A DNA stretch of 64,000 nt from Ciona savignyi. Taxonomy: Eukaryota; Chordata; Ascidiacea; Phlebobranchia; Cionidae. The position numbers were made by a program, and so were the translations under genes. The stretch spans positions 340,285 through 404,284 of the forward strand of contig CH003416.1 of NCBI GenBank assembly GCA_000149265.1, in the 5' to 3' direction. Shown in pieces: positions 51,801-60,236 of this stretch; position 1 is the stretch's first letter, and every line of letters starts with the position of its first letter. Under the pieces are notes generated by a model. The model had not been told where the DNA came from, ran no database searches, and saw only the letters and a list, made by a program, of their open reading frames with translations.

Positions 51801-53394
51801 CAACTAAAAAAATACAATTACTTTCTTACTAGCATTTTATTTAAAGATTTTTTGATTTAATCCAACTTTTTTACTGAATAAACACTAATAATTGTTCTTT
51901 TTTTCTCTCTTGTCTTCCTATACAATAGATATCGACGAATGTGCTGAAGGGTTAATGCACTGCTTACCAAATCAGATGTGTTTTAATAAGCGTGGTTCAG
52001 TGACATGTATCAACACCCCATGCCCCCCATCTTATGTGAGAGTCTCCTCCAATGGGTAAGTAGCGAACGACTTAGTTGTTAAAAAAATAGTGGGTAGGAC
52101 CATAATCAAAAGTGGATTCGAAACCAGTCACATTATGCTTGTCTGTGTGTACATTGTTGAATTCCATGTTGAATTTGTAAAACAAAAGTTCAAGTAACGT
52201 CTTTGTTGTACGACACACTGAATTAGGTATGACAACTCAACTTAATACGCAGAGTTGCTTATTTCTACCAGGATGGCATTTTGCCTGATCCTCTTATATA
52301 TATTTATGTTTTTGAGAATTGATAAAAAGGATCTGGCTGTTTATGTGCTTGACATTTTGTAAAAACTTAATTTCAACATCAAATCAATCTATTTTTTTAC
52401 CAAATTAAGGATATGATACTCATGATTTACACCCAAAACTTGGAAAACACTGAAAAAATATTACCTGTTTCTTTAGTTTTATTTGAATCTAGTAATCCGT
52501 TGAGTTTAGGTAATGTCTGCTAAGTGCTTTGCCAAAGGACACAACTCTGTCGCCAGTGGCTGGTTTGTCTGCAGCACAATGACGTTTCAACCATTTTTGT
52601 TTTGGCATTTTGTATGTAAACAAAATTTTATAATATTTTAACCCCTCAGATACTGCTTGAAGCAGTGTGTTGGGCGTAACTGCCACACCCAGCCGCGTTA
52701 TGCAATCGAGTATAAAACTGTTGCGCTTCCATTCGGTATCGGTGCAAACCAAGACCTTGTACGACTCGCTGTGTACACAAGCGATGACCAACTGCATAGA
52801 AATACCAGGTATAACATACACAACAAAAATTGATAACTGTAACAACAAAATTGGTAACTGTAAGGTCATGCAAGTTTTAGTTTTGTGGTGATCAAGTACA
52901 TACTCACAGTAGGCAATATTTAGAGCTATGATGTTTAATGTTTAGTAAACACTTTCCTTTAGGCAGTTATTTTGACAGATTTAAACATACCAGCTGACAA
53001 TTTGTGTTTTGTTATTTTATATATATATGGTGGTAATTATCACATTACTACAACGTCATCGTGTGGTGTTCTATATGTCCCCAAGTTTTCCCACTTTAGA
53101 GATGAACATGGATATTTTACCAAAAATGTGTTGAACCTTGCGTGTCCTACACGCTTACCTATGCTTCAATTCACACTAATTTTATTCAGGTTTGTGGCAA
53201 AGAACACTTTCCAGGGACCGTTTGACATTCGCACGTCAAACCACAAAGGTGTGGTGTATACCACTCGTGCACTGAACACAGCTCGCACCTACCACTTGGA
53301 AGCTCAGGCAACTTCTTTCACATATGACAACACACGTATCGAGTACCAGACTAAATTTATCATCTATATAAGTGTTGCCGGGCATCGCTTTTAA
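117..53394 (+). CDS. HMCN1: Hemicentin-1-like giant extracellular matrix protein (5'-partial, 100 exons)
   Basis: Secreted matrix protein; family members organise basement-membrane junctions and epithelial or tissue-tissue adhesion. I joined 100 exons with GT/AG borders and consistent phases: 44 I-set Ig domains (117-42975), six TSP1 repeats (43201-45196), nidogen G2F (45567-47481), eight EGF modules (47754-52055) and a fibulin C-terminal module to the TAA at 53392-53394. Exon lengths sum to about 15.5 kb. After allowing for two missing bases (near 8892 and 17736) the whole chain stays in frame for about 5,171 residues. Human HMCN1 is roughly 5,600 residues with the same order, so the missing 5' part is probably just signal peptide plus vWA; that is inference. 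Bases 1-116 are the end of the preceding intron. Introns not listed separately show nothing recognisable. Vertebrate HMCN1 and HMCN2 cannot be told apart from here, so the symbol means the hemicentin family. Confidence 0.95.
2541..2609. repeat. 40-bp tandem duplication in an intron
   Basis: The segment TAAATATAATGGTCTGCCCA and its following bases occur at about 2543 and again at 2583, nearly identical. A second local duplication with a period of about 31 bp lies at roughly 2950-3005 in the same intron. Confidence 0.8.
3749..4279. mobile_element. pogo/Tigger-like MITE in a hemicentin intron
   Basis: A 531-bp segment bounded by inverted ends CAGTGGAACCCC (3749-3760) and GGGGTTCCACTG (4268-4279), with similarity continuing inwards. 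The right end is followed by TA; the left flank is CA, so the expected TA target duplication is slightly decayed. The CAGTGGAACC terminus is typical of pogo/Tigger elements of the Tc1-mariner superfamily. There is no transposase reading frame, so it is non-autonomous. It lies between exons 3470-3594 and 4347-4501. The + strand interior repeats GTGGTCGC and GTTAGCG motifs. Confidence 0.75.
8685..8784. other. Assembly gap, 100 Ns
   Basis: Exactly 100 N, the conventional length for a gap of unknown size. It sits in the intron between exons 8444-8550 and 8825-8950, so no exon need be missing. The exon right after it carries a one-base loss. Confidence 0.99.
9880..18145 (+). CDS. HMCN1: Hemicentin Ig domains 10-18
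   Basis: Exons: rest of 9764-10013, then 10235-10404, 10623-10759, 11126-11257, 11659-11800, 12479-12640, 12997-13069, 13291-13490, 13808-13996, 14250-14442, 14778-14947, 15849-16006, 16175-16301, 16604-16710, 17091-17268, 17625-17794, 18032-18145. All nine domains keep both core cysteines. Ig10 has two extra cysteines ahead of its B strand (9909-9911 and 9936-9938), which could form an additional disulfide. Exon 17625-17794 (Ig18) lacks one base at its Trp codon (17735-17736). Without that base it would read TGA and mis-phase with exon 18032; with it the reading frame continues cleanly. The 14948-15848 intron holds a hAT-like MITE. Confidence 0.9.
15159..15738. mobile_element. hAT-like MITE with 8-bp target duplication
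   Basis: A 580-bp element starting TAGGGCTGCGAA and ending in the reverse complement (TTCGCAGCCCTA), flanked by the perfect 8-bp direct repeat ATTTAAAC (15151-15158 and 15739-15746). An 8-bp duplication with TAGGGCTG-type ends is the hAT signature. GGTTAACCG palindromes recur near both ends. There is no transposase, so it is non-autonomous. It lies in the intron between 14778-14947 and 15849-16006. Confidence 0.85.
15316..15488. repeat. 43-44-bp tandem repeat inside the hAT-like MITE
   Basis: Four copies of a unit starting CCATTCACACGT begin at 15316, 15359, 15402 and 15446, a period of 43, 43 and 44. The unit also contains ATTGTTTGATTGTCAACG. The copies differ at several positions. Confidence 0.85.
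18170..19050. mobile_element. piggyBac-like MITE with TTAA ends
   Basis: An 881-bp segment with perfect 14-bp inverted ends (CCCTTTAGAAACGA at 18170-18183 and TCGTTTCTAAAGGG at 19037-19050), flanked by TTAA on both sides (18166-18169 and 19051-19054). A TTAA target and CCC termini are diagnostic of piggyBac-type insertion. The only internal reading frame of note (18808-19077) runs through the right end and does not look like a transposase, so the element is probably non-autonomous. It lies in the 18146-19520 intron. Confidence 0.85.
19521..27627 (+). CDS. HMCN1: Hemicentin Ig domains 19-27
   Basis: Exons: 19521-19714, 20444-20570, 21080-21222, 21494-21726, 22189-22319, 22679-22875, 23052-23243, 23541-23730, 24095-24217, 24605-24766, 25146-25296, 25738-25874, 26241-26436, 26601-26766, 27192-27307 and the start of 27537-27726. 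All nine domains keep both cysteines and the Trp. Domain edges often sit inside exons here (for example 21494-21726 ends Ig20 and starts Ig21), unlike the strict one-edge-one-intron layout of the TSP1 and EGF parts. Exon 21080 is placed after the AG at 21078-21079, giving a Val-Val-Gly-Asp run that fits the domain. An AG 14 bases further on is possible but would remove those residues. Confidence 0.88.
20141..20174. repeat. Perfect 14-bp hairpin in an intron
   Basis: CTGTAAATCATGGT (20141-20154) and its exact reverse complement (20161-20174) are separated by the 6-base loop TTAAAT. It lies in the intron between 19521-19714 and 20444-20570. Confidence 0.85.
20322..20448. repeat. Duplicated segment spanning a splice acceptor
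   Basis: A 23-bp sequence at 20322-20344 is repeated exactly at 20426-20448. The second copy contains the splice acceptor of exon 20444-20570; the first is a decoy AG (20338-20339). Part of the segment between them (about 20380-20430) also resembles 19830-19885 in the same intron. Confidence 0.75.
24453..24520. repeat. 25-bp tandem repeat, about 2.7 copies
   Basis: A unit beginning TGAAATTTATTATTCCGTTT starts at 24453, 24478 and 24503. The third copy is partial and diverged. It lies in the intron between exons 24095-24217 and 24605-24766. Confidence 0.8.
27628..36445 (+). CDS. HMCN1: Hemicentin Ig domains 28-36
   Basis: Exons: rest of 27537-27726, then 27939-28085, 28234-28404, 28729-28853, 28957-29162, 30296-30388, 30609-30799, 31113-31241, 31850-32005, 32542-32623, 32929-33044, 33413-33587, 33814-34007, 34271-34474, 34767-34854, 35811-35944, 36274-36445. 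All nine domains keep the Cys-Trp-Cys core. Most start with a V/L/Q-P-P-x-I type A strand. Several domains are split over three exons (Ig28, 29, 32, 35). The intron 29163-30295 holds a hAT-like MITE and the intron 34855-35810 a SINE. Confidence 0.9.
29257..29809. mobile_element. Second, older hAT-like MITE
   Basis: A 553-bp segment with imperfect inverted ends (TAGATCTCAGCGTAATT at left; the right end reads AATTATGCCCAGGTCTA). Flanks ATTGTTCT and ATTGTGTT match at six of eight positions, suggesting a decayed 8-bp duplication. The subterminal parts are rich in TACGTAATT palindromes. No transposase is visible. It lies in the 29163-30295 intron. Confidence 0.6.
35230..35520 (+). mobile_element. 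tRNA-derived SINE in a hemicentin intron
   Basis: An A-box-like TGGTTAAGTGCG (35243-35254) and a B-box-like GGTACGACACT (35285-35295), about 30 bases apart, are followed by TGTGTCCTTGGGC and CACTTAAC, a motif seen in many deuterostome tRNA-derived SINEs. The 3' boundary is uncertain. It lies in the 34855-35810 intron. Confidence 0.5.
36690..42975 (+). CDS. HMCN1: Hemicentin Ig domains 37-44, including two without cysteines
   Basis: Exons: 36690-36843, 37211-37332, 37497-37629, 38037-38137, 38433-38656, 39169-39306, 39536-39662, 39872-40068, 40410-40544, 40833-41014, 41428-41656, 41885-42001, 42398-42530, 42809-42975. Ig37-39 and Ig42-44 are canonical. In Ig40 (about 39249-39938) the B-strand Cys is Val (39551-39553) and the F-strand Cys is Val (39883-39885). 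In Ig41 (about 39939-40847) they are Val (40012-40014) and Ala (40500-40502). The core Trp and the Asp/Gly-x-Tyr framework remain, so both domains probably fold without the disulfide. The last Ig exon ends in phase 0, so the first TSP1 exon is the only one entered in phase 0. Confidence 0.9.
43201..45196 (+). CDS. HMCN1: Hemicentin thrombospondin type-1 repeats 1-6
   Basis: One repeat per exon: 43201-43372, 43516-43686, 43830-44000, 44107-44277, 44501-44671, 45026-45196. Repeats 2-6 are each exactly 171 nt and bounded by phase-1 introns; the first is 172 nt. All six carry the CSx(S/T)CG motif, the known consensus for O-fucosylation by POFUT2. Repeats 2-6 carry a WxxWxxW C-mannosylation-type motif; repeat 1 has only WxxW. 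Each has the usual six cysteines and a closing C-x-P or C-x-x-x-x-C segment. Vertebrate hemicentin-1 also has six repeats at this place. Confidence 0.95.
45567..47481 (+). CDS. HMCN1: Hemicentin nidogen G2F beta-barrel domain
   Basis: Five exons: 45567-45713, 45994-46115, 46429-46566, 46872-47006, 47316-47481. This GFP-like barrel, shared with nidogen, binds matrix partners in that protein. The sequence begins with a G-x-x-N-D-I-x-F-G type strand and contains the conserved I-G-W, T-G-G-E-F, Y-T-E-D-Y and L-P-Y-x-W-N-H-S-I-x-Y segments. The last exon ends with a short Cys-containing tail (D-R-C-P-x-G and G-R-Y-C-R) that links to the first EGF module. Confidence 0.93.
45801..45840 (+). repeat. 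Dispersed repeat copy A
   Basis: GACGTGTTCTAAC(G/T)ACTGT followed by a TTTGCC block occurs here and again at 59047-59085. The family is not recognised. It lies in an intron of the G2F region. Confidence 0.35.
47754..52055 (+). CDS. HMCN1: Hemicentin EGF-like modules 1-8, mostly calcium-binding
   Basis: One module per exon, mostly phase 1-1: 47754-47873, 48243-48377, 48639-48761, 49204-49335, 49713-49841, 50123-50422, 51141-51263, 51929-52055. Modules 2-8 begin D-[IV]-[DN]-E-C, the calcium-binding signature; module 1 begins D-N-N-E-C. Modules 1-7 keep C-x-N-x(4)-[FY]-x-C, the consensus for Asn hydroxylation. In module 8 the aromatic position is Val. Exon 50123-50422 is long because a roughly 50-residue Pro/Gln/His-rich linker and a final C-G-x-G-Y segment follow module 6, as in vertebrate hemicentin and fibulins. 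The last exon ends in phase 2. Confidence 0.93.
52500..52605 (-). mobile_element. Antisense fragment of the same SINE family
   Basis: Read on the minus strand it contains CACTGG, then GTTGTGTCCTT, a GGCAAAGCACTTA block and GACATT. These are in the same order and spacing as CACTGG ... GTTGTGTCCTT ... CACTTAAC ... GACATT at 35292-35337. The A-box part is absent or too diverged to see. It lies in the 52056-52649 intron, close to the last-but-one hemicentin exon. Confidence 0.45.
52650..53394 (+). CDS. HMCN1: Hemicentin fibulin-type C-terminal module and stop
   Basis: Two exons, 52650-52808 and 53190-53394, joined in phase 2. The first opens with a Cys-rich stretch finishing the last EGF-like unit, then passes into a beta-rich region ([10 protein letters not shown]). 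The second carries F-x-G-P-F-D-I-R and ends K-F-x-I-Y-I-S-V-A, a typical fibulin C-terminus, with TAA at 53392-53394. An apparent ATG-started reading frame from 52972 is intron sequence running into this exon. Confidence 0.92.
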
Positions 53395-55450
53395 ACGTGG
53401 TAGTTGGCAGCTCTAATTTCCCATTTCTTCAATGCATTTTGTGCCAAACCATGGTGAAATAATTTTTTGTCTAACCTAATATCTTCACAAAAACTGATTA
53501 GTTTTTGCCATAATTTAGTTTATGTGTAGTATTGAAACAGTATTTTGTAGTTTCTGACTCTGTATATTAGTTGCGCACACCTGTACAGCATTATAAATAG
53601 CACCACTTGGTTGAATAAGGCTTTTTCTGTTTGTAAAATAGACACAGGTTAACAAAATTGAATGAGATTGGTCGATGGACAATGTTAGTCTGAGACACAG
53701 AGATAATGTGAGTAGGACTTTAAAAAAAACTATTCAATAGGTTGGACCATATATAATATGCATGTTTCTTATTTATATTAAAGAAAAAATGCAGCGGACG
53801 TTAACACACAGGCAATCGTTAGTTTACCTCGTGCCCACAGTCGGAATTCCAGACCTATTGCAGTGTCTGTATGTATTGACGATTTGCAGCAGTTTTAGAA
53901 TTTTGCCATAGTTACCAATAGTAGCAAGTGAGACAAATTATAAAATAGGAGCAGGAAACAGCAAACACACATCCCGTAAGCAAAATTGCATAGAAATGAT
54001 TTCAAATTATACGACATAAGGCCGTGAAAGATATTGTTCAGTGAAGCGCGTCAAGTACTGTGGGTGACCAGCATTAGACGGGGTGGACAAAAAAAAACAT
54101 AATAAACCTTGACATTTGCCATAAACTGCCTATTTCGTAACTAAGTTCTAGAGCTAGACTAATAGCATCCTTCGGCGCAGGTTAAAGTATTTTGTTTATG
54201 TAAAACACGACTAGGCTACTGGAAACTCCAGCTGAGATACCATGCATAAAATGTTATCGTTCTCTTGTGGTCCTCATTCTTACTGGTCGTAAGTAGCAGA
54301 CTAAAGAACATAAAGTAGCAGACTTCAAATAGCTAAGGTTTTGCAGGTAAACCAACACAATGCTCGTGTGTTTCTGCGGTTAAGGTGCGATTTCCTCGTT
54401 TAAAGTTGATTTTACCCACAGACACAAAAGAAAGCATTTACTATCAAGACAACATCACTATTAAAAAACTTGGATTTATAATTGATTGCGACGGCAATAA
54501 CACTTTTTATTGATGACTGTTAAATTCCTGGCCATTTGATACTATTTCGACTGACATTTCAACGACGCGTTCCCAGTAGAGCTTACTGACAAAACAATAG
54601 ACTACAATTTCCTGCTTATTTCAACCTACAATTTTTATATTCAAATTCGTTATGAGCTGGCGCTTAAAAGGAACAACTTTTTTAATTTAAGCACTAGAAT
54701 CTTGGATATTTTGCAATGTACATGCAAAATAAGGTTTTGCATGTCCCAAATAAAATAAAAGTAGTAATAGTATGATATATGGACAAAAAATCTGAAAATA
54801 TTCCGTGACGTATAAAATAAGGAATATTACTGGCGGGTTACACCAAAGACAAAAGTTTAATATGCACCGACTTTAGCGATGTTAGCCTAAGGAAATGAAA
54901 AGATGTGTAAAAATTTTGATCAATGACAGAAACTAAACGATTTCCTGTCCAGAATTTTTTACATCAATAAATCGAAATGGTTAACATGGCTATTAACCTT
55001 TGTCGAGTTGGGCCGTTGACAAAGCACGTGGCAAGAAGATTATTTTACTAATAAATCAATAATTCACACAAGGCGCAGTATATGTAAAGAATTCAATAGC
55101 TGTTCACGTCAATACGTACGAAGTTATAATTGCTTCCCGTTCTCCAGCTGCTGTTAAGTTTTGTTTAACCAAACGAGAGGTATAATCAAGGCATTATTCA
55201 TAAGCGGGCATACAGTTTATACTATTTCGAGTTAGCTAAAATATGCTTTAGATATAGAAACAATTGCGTTCAATTCGTCTAGGTACCATTGTATAGGTTA
55301 CAACAGTAACAAAACACTCTGCGTTTTGACAGTATGTAGACAGTTTTGCAAAATCAAAAGAAAAAAACGCACAAAGTCCCCAAACGTCGCCTAATGCCCT
55401 TAGGATTTCAGTTGGTAGATAAATTTCACATTTGTTGTAAAAGAAACACG
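53395..55450. other. Intergenic region between hemicentin and PHM
   Basis: No coding exon is recognised on either strand. Possible hemicentin polyadenylation signals are ATTAAA at 53777-53782 and AATAAA at 54101-54106, both unproven. A TATAAAATAA stretch at 54811-54820 lies inside an 8-bp inverted repeat (54797-54804 and 54821-54828) next to TGACGTA, but its distance from the PHM start is about 630 bases. Confidence 0.6.
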
Positions 55451-58400
55451 ATGGAAACTTCCATAACAACCTGTATTTTGTTATGTTTTCTTTGCCAAAA
55501 CTGCTACGGCTGGTTTGAGGATGTACAGGCTTCAATATTATCAATAATCGGATCTAACGAATTTGGAAAATATCATGAAACACAAGAAGAAACTGATTCC
55601 GCCGTTGATGGAGAGGACCTCTTGGAACTTGTCAACGACCCGAAGTCTTCGGAGATGGCTGAAACGGTTTTCAAAGACAGCGTTAAACAACGGTTAGTCA
55701 GCATTTCAATAAGGGAATAATCAATTTTGCATGCATTGCATAATGATGGTATTTAGCCTACCGTATAATGAAGTTAAAATCATAAATTTTTTAGTCAGTT
55801 TTATTTTGTTGTTTGTTTACAGTTCACCAGATTTTCATTGATAACATTTATACCCAATAGCATCCTTCAAGTATATACTTATGTAAGCGTCATTTTCTAA
55901 TTTAAAGTAGACAAAATTGTTTAATTGAAAATGGATATATTTATTAAACGAAAATAAACATATTTAATTATGAAGCCTTCTTGGCTAAAAACAACGTTGT
56001 ATCGTATTTGTATTGAATTTGCATTAACAGCAAGTGTTTTTAGCGTGTCAACCGGAGAAGCAACCAAAAGATATAGTATGCACGTTCGAATGCCACATGT
56101 TACAATTCCAAAGGTAATCATAAATCAAACAAAAAATTTACCTTAATATGTGGTTTTATCTTAGGACGATACGTATTTGTGCACGAAAGCACATATGCCA
56201 ACTGTCAACAGCAGCTTATATATCAGTAAGTTAAACCAATTTTCTGTTAAATAATTGTATTTCTATAACTCATTATGAAATACGATTCTAAAGTAGTTGA
56301 ATGCCCACAGCCGGATACGTTCCCCACGCAACGCAGAACGTAGCCCACCATATGCTGTTGTTTGCATGTGGATCACCTGGCGATATGGATGCACCCGTGT
56401 GGTAAATGAACTAATATGATTTTTTTATATATACATATTAACAACATATATATATATATATATAACATTTTAAATATCCTTATTTAGCCTATGTATACGT
56501 TTAGCTATCAATATAAGCAGCGGCAAATCCAGATTTTATCTTGTTAATAAATTAAAGGAGTAACTCAAATTTTAGATCTGAGAATTTTTTGTACATGCGA
56601 AATCAAAACGTCAAACTAAAAAAACGTCGTTTATTTTTCATACATAAACATGACATAATAAACTTTTAATTGCTACGGTTTTACTGCGAATTAAAATAAA
56701 TATTCAATATTACATTTATGTTGCAATTGCAATTCAACAAACTATAGGCTGCTTGGGTATCGCTTACTTCTTTTCCAATCCTGCTCACCGACCAGAATTA
56801 AACCAAATCGATAACAAAAAAACGTTTAAGCTTATAACAAAAAACTGCAACAGATAGCCGTTGCCGAACATTTTTCCGCGATTTTCTCGTTATAAACTCG
56901 TAAGAATATGCAAATAATATTTGTAAAATTCTAAACAAAAATGTGGTGTATTAAAAAAATTACTTATAAACAATTTTAAACGTAAATACAAAGCTATTTC
57001 TGCTATCGTATTACATTCGAAAAAATAACTATATAATACGGCAAATTAAACAGTGTTTTATTTTTATTTAACGGTTACCTCAGCACCTAGTTAATGTTTT
57101 TAACTGATGTAAAAAACTTATTGAATATAATATGCAGAAATTACTTATTCCTTTTGGAGATTTAAAAAAACTTTGACTATAATTAGCGGTAATTCTGGAG
57201 CGATACGTGATGTCCACGCGTTCACATCAAGCCCCAGCTGGAGCTATAGATTTATCTGAAGTGCTACTGGCGTGAATTTAAATATTCAATTGAAACAGGG
57301 ATTGTGGTAGTATGTCATCGACTGCTGGAACAAGTGGGTTACCAACAGGGAGTATATGCACGGCGCACGAGAACCTTGTTTGGGCTTGGGCGAAAGATGC
57401 TCCTGCTTTTAACCTCCCCCCTGGGGTAGGGTTTCGTGTGGGGCGTGGTACACCATTCCACTACCTGGTACTACAAGTTCATTTCAAGTCAAAGAAAGCT
57501 GCAAACGGTAAGTGGGCAAGGAAAGGTGTGGAAAGTGAGCCAACTTTTCGCATTTCGAATGACCTGTTTCATTCACTTACTAAGTAGCCCTAAACTGAGC
57601 CACATACATATCTGTACCAACATCCATCGCCCACATACACAAATCATGCTTAAACTAATGTAAGTTGAGTGTAACCGAGTAAAGTTGTTACCATTTAATT
57701 TACCCATTATTAAATTAACACAGAGCTGTAACAACCACAGCTAATATAAAAAATTAGATTCTATTTTGTTTTTTTTCTCTTTAACTTATTATATTAGTAA
57801 TCAAATTTGTCGATTAATTTTAATACAAGTACAAAATAAGAAACATGCGCTATCTAGTTGGGACACTTAATTATGAAATGCACTATTGAATCGGCAGGAA
57901 TATTTTTTACAATAAAAAAGTTTAACGGTGAGCAAACAGACTATTTACTTTTTTATTTATTTATATAAATAATTCTGATATTTCAGCCAAAGGAACTGAA
58001 CATATTGAAGTGACAGCACTCGCAACATCGACCCCACAACCAAAAGTAGCTGGGATTTATATTGCGTCCACTTCTTACGAGTCGATTAAACCTAAAACAA
58101 CTAGTAACTGGGACATAGTTTGCCAGTAAGCATCGGTCATAGGCAGGCTCGCCTATGTTTTATACATTTACGTCCTTTTTTATTGTATAATTGTGTGTCT
58201 TTTTTAGGGGACTTATATTTACCCGCTAAATCAAAGACGGTATACTTTTTTACTTGCGCACAGATATTGTAGAAAAGATGGAAACCAGGATAAATATCGC
58301 AACATAAATTTGCTATTTGCAGGTACAAAGGCAACGTTGTAATGCATCCCTTTGCCTTTCGGACGCACACTCACAAGCTCGGAGTTCAAGTGATGGGGTT

Positions 58401-58740
58401 CAAAGTCAAGGATGATAAATGGAGTCTCATCGGGCATAAGAACCCACAGCTTCCTGAAGCATTTTATCCGGTTAAGAATAAGAAGTTGGTGATAAAAAAC
58501 GGAGATTGGGTGGTGAGTGGACAAACATTTTGGTTAGGAAAATGTGATAAAAAAAATTTGGCTGGAACTGTTATAAAGCTAAGGTGTTTTGTATAATTTA
58601 TTTATGCTTTATTCGTATAGTTTACTGAAGGGAAAGCACATTTACACGTTAGCCTATTAAATGTTACATTACTGGTAACTGCTTAAAAACATTTTAATTT
58701 ATCGGTTAGATAAGATTAGTTTAGTTTATGATTTTTACGT

Positions 58741-58789
<49 letters not shown>

Positions 58790-60236
58790 ATAAAAATTCG
58801 CACAGCATATATGCGCTTTTGCAGTAGGTGTGGGTCTAATTTGGAGGAAGTTTAAAGTTAAAATGGAGGAAGTTTAAAGTAAAATTCCACTTAATTTAAG
58901 AGTGTCAACTACCTTTTATTTGTAAAACTTATTTTGACGCTTATAGAAATACGACTACATGTACGACTATATATGTAAATAACGACTAACACACATGTAT
59001 AAAAGTTCTAATTATAACGAAACTTGATAATTTATTCGTTTTTAGACGTGTTCTAACTACTGTCGTTATTTTGCCATTTTTTTTCGTTTTCCAATTTTTT
59101 CGCTCGGATATTTCCTTCCTTTTTATATGAGGAGTTAAAGGGCTCGCTTGTGGTTCAGTTCACAAGGTTTGGGGATAGTGAAATGCTTTACCAATTTGTG
59201 ACGTCTTTAAATAACCAAAATGCTTTATACACGTGGTAAAAGTGTATTATAATTATTTTTTACATTTGGGGGGATTTTGGGGTTAAACTGGAAGCTTTTA
59301 TATGAATATACTTATTGTTTAGTTTTATTTAATAATTATTTAACTATTTTTTAATTTTAAAGTAAATTGTTTTTTTTTAGTTCTAAAATATCGAAAAACA
59401 AAAAATAATGAACTAAAAATACCCAAACTTCAGAAAACATGCCGTCAACCACCGTCGTGTTAATATTCTTGGGATAACCATTTTGTGTTTACCAAGCAGA
59501 CTGATTACCATTTTGAATAGGAAAGAGTTTTAGTGCCCTCCCCCCCCGAAATACTATTTAAAGTAGGTAAAGAAGATTTGCATCTTTTCTGTTCATGTTT
59601 AAATTGTCTATCTATCTTGTCGGTTTTAATTTTTTAGCTTCTTTAAAGGGGATGTAATAGTGGATTATATTTGCTTTGGTATTTATATATTTTTTATTGA
59701 CTGTCAAAGAATAACCTGCAACGAAAGTGCGGAAAAACGAACATCGATCGTGCTTATATTCTTAAAGAGACATGAGAGGTGTAGGATAAGTGAGAGAATC
59801 TAAAAAATCCCTTTTTGTCAGTTTCCCCTGGGATGATTTAATTCCCCTGGAATGATTTACTTTTATTTTTGTTATTGTAGGTCTTTAGGGCACACTCTAT
59901 ACCCCAGGTTGACACTCTCTAGTATTTCATATGTAACTTTTATATTAGAAAAGCTGTAAGTATCCACTGAATGAATGCAACATCTGTCAGTTAAACGTTT
60001 GTCTAATCGTTTGTTTTATCTCCAAGGCTGCGAGGTGCGTTATGCATAACTTTCGAAACCGAACCACGTGGACCGGTGCAAAACACACAGACGAAATGTG
60101 TAACTTCTACTTCATGTATTGGACTCCTCGTACGCCCAGTACTGAATTTCTACTGACAAGAGATTGTGGAAATGGATTCCAATGGGTGCATTGGAGAAAT
60201 TACTTTAACACCGTGCCGAGCACTATTGGGTTGTAA
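55451..60236 (+). CDS. PHM: Peptidylglycine alpha-hydroxylating monooxygenase, monofunctional (PHM)
   Basis: Copper- and ascorbate-dependent enzyme that hydroxylates C-terminal glycine of peptide precursors, the first step of neuropeptide amidation in the secretory pathway. Eight exons, all phases consistent, 403 residues: 55451-55692, 56044-56113, 56165-56225, 56311-56401, 57299-57507, 57987-58125, 58323-58512, 60027-60236. The start is the Met before a hydrophobic signal peptide (residues 1 to about 20); upstream in-frame Mets (55346, 55394) would bury it. An acidic stretch (about 21-90) precedes the core. CuH ligands are His137, His138 and His216; CuM ligands are His286, His288 and Met358. 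Counterparts of the rat substrate residues Arg240, Asn316 and Tyr318 are present (Arg284, Asn360, Tyr362). The protein stops right after the core, with no PAL domain or membrane anchor. Introns 56402-57298 and 58513-60026 hold only low-complexity sequence and one dispersed repeat. Confidence 0.93.
56446..56464. repeat. Short (TA)n microsatellite
   Basis: About nine TA units in the fourth PHM intron. Confidence 0.85.
58742..58785. repeat. (TA)22 microsatellite
   Basis: Uninterrupted alternating T and A, 44 bases, in the last PHM intron. Likely polymorphic in length. Confidence 0.95.
59047..59085 (+). repeat. Dispersed repeat copy B
   Basis: Second copy of the GACGTGTTCTAAC sequence seen at 45801, here in the last intron of the PHM gene. 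Similarity fades after about 40 bases. Confidence 0.35.

Noticed and set aside
52489..52869. 126-codon antisense reading frame
   Set aside because: It overlaps the real exon 52650-52808 and the SINE fragment. It is a shadow of these, not a gene.
52972..53394. 140-codon reading frame starting with ATG
   Set aside because: Only the part from 53190 is coding; the rest is intron before the last hemicentin exon and happens to be open.
117..53394. Hemicentin as a pseudogene because of two in-frame TGA codons
   Set aside because: Only two single-base losses in about 15.5 kb of coding sequence, with all splice sites and the final stop intact, fit sequencing errors or rare alleles better than decay.
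54797..54828. TATAAAATAA within an inverted repeat, next to TGACGTA, as the PHM promoter
   Set aside because: It is more than 600 bases from the PHM start with no further support, and AT-rich sequence gives such strings often. Mentioned only within the intergenic entry.
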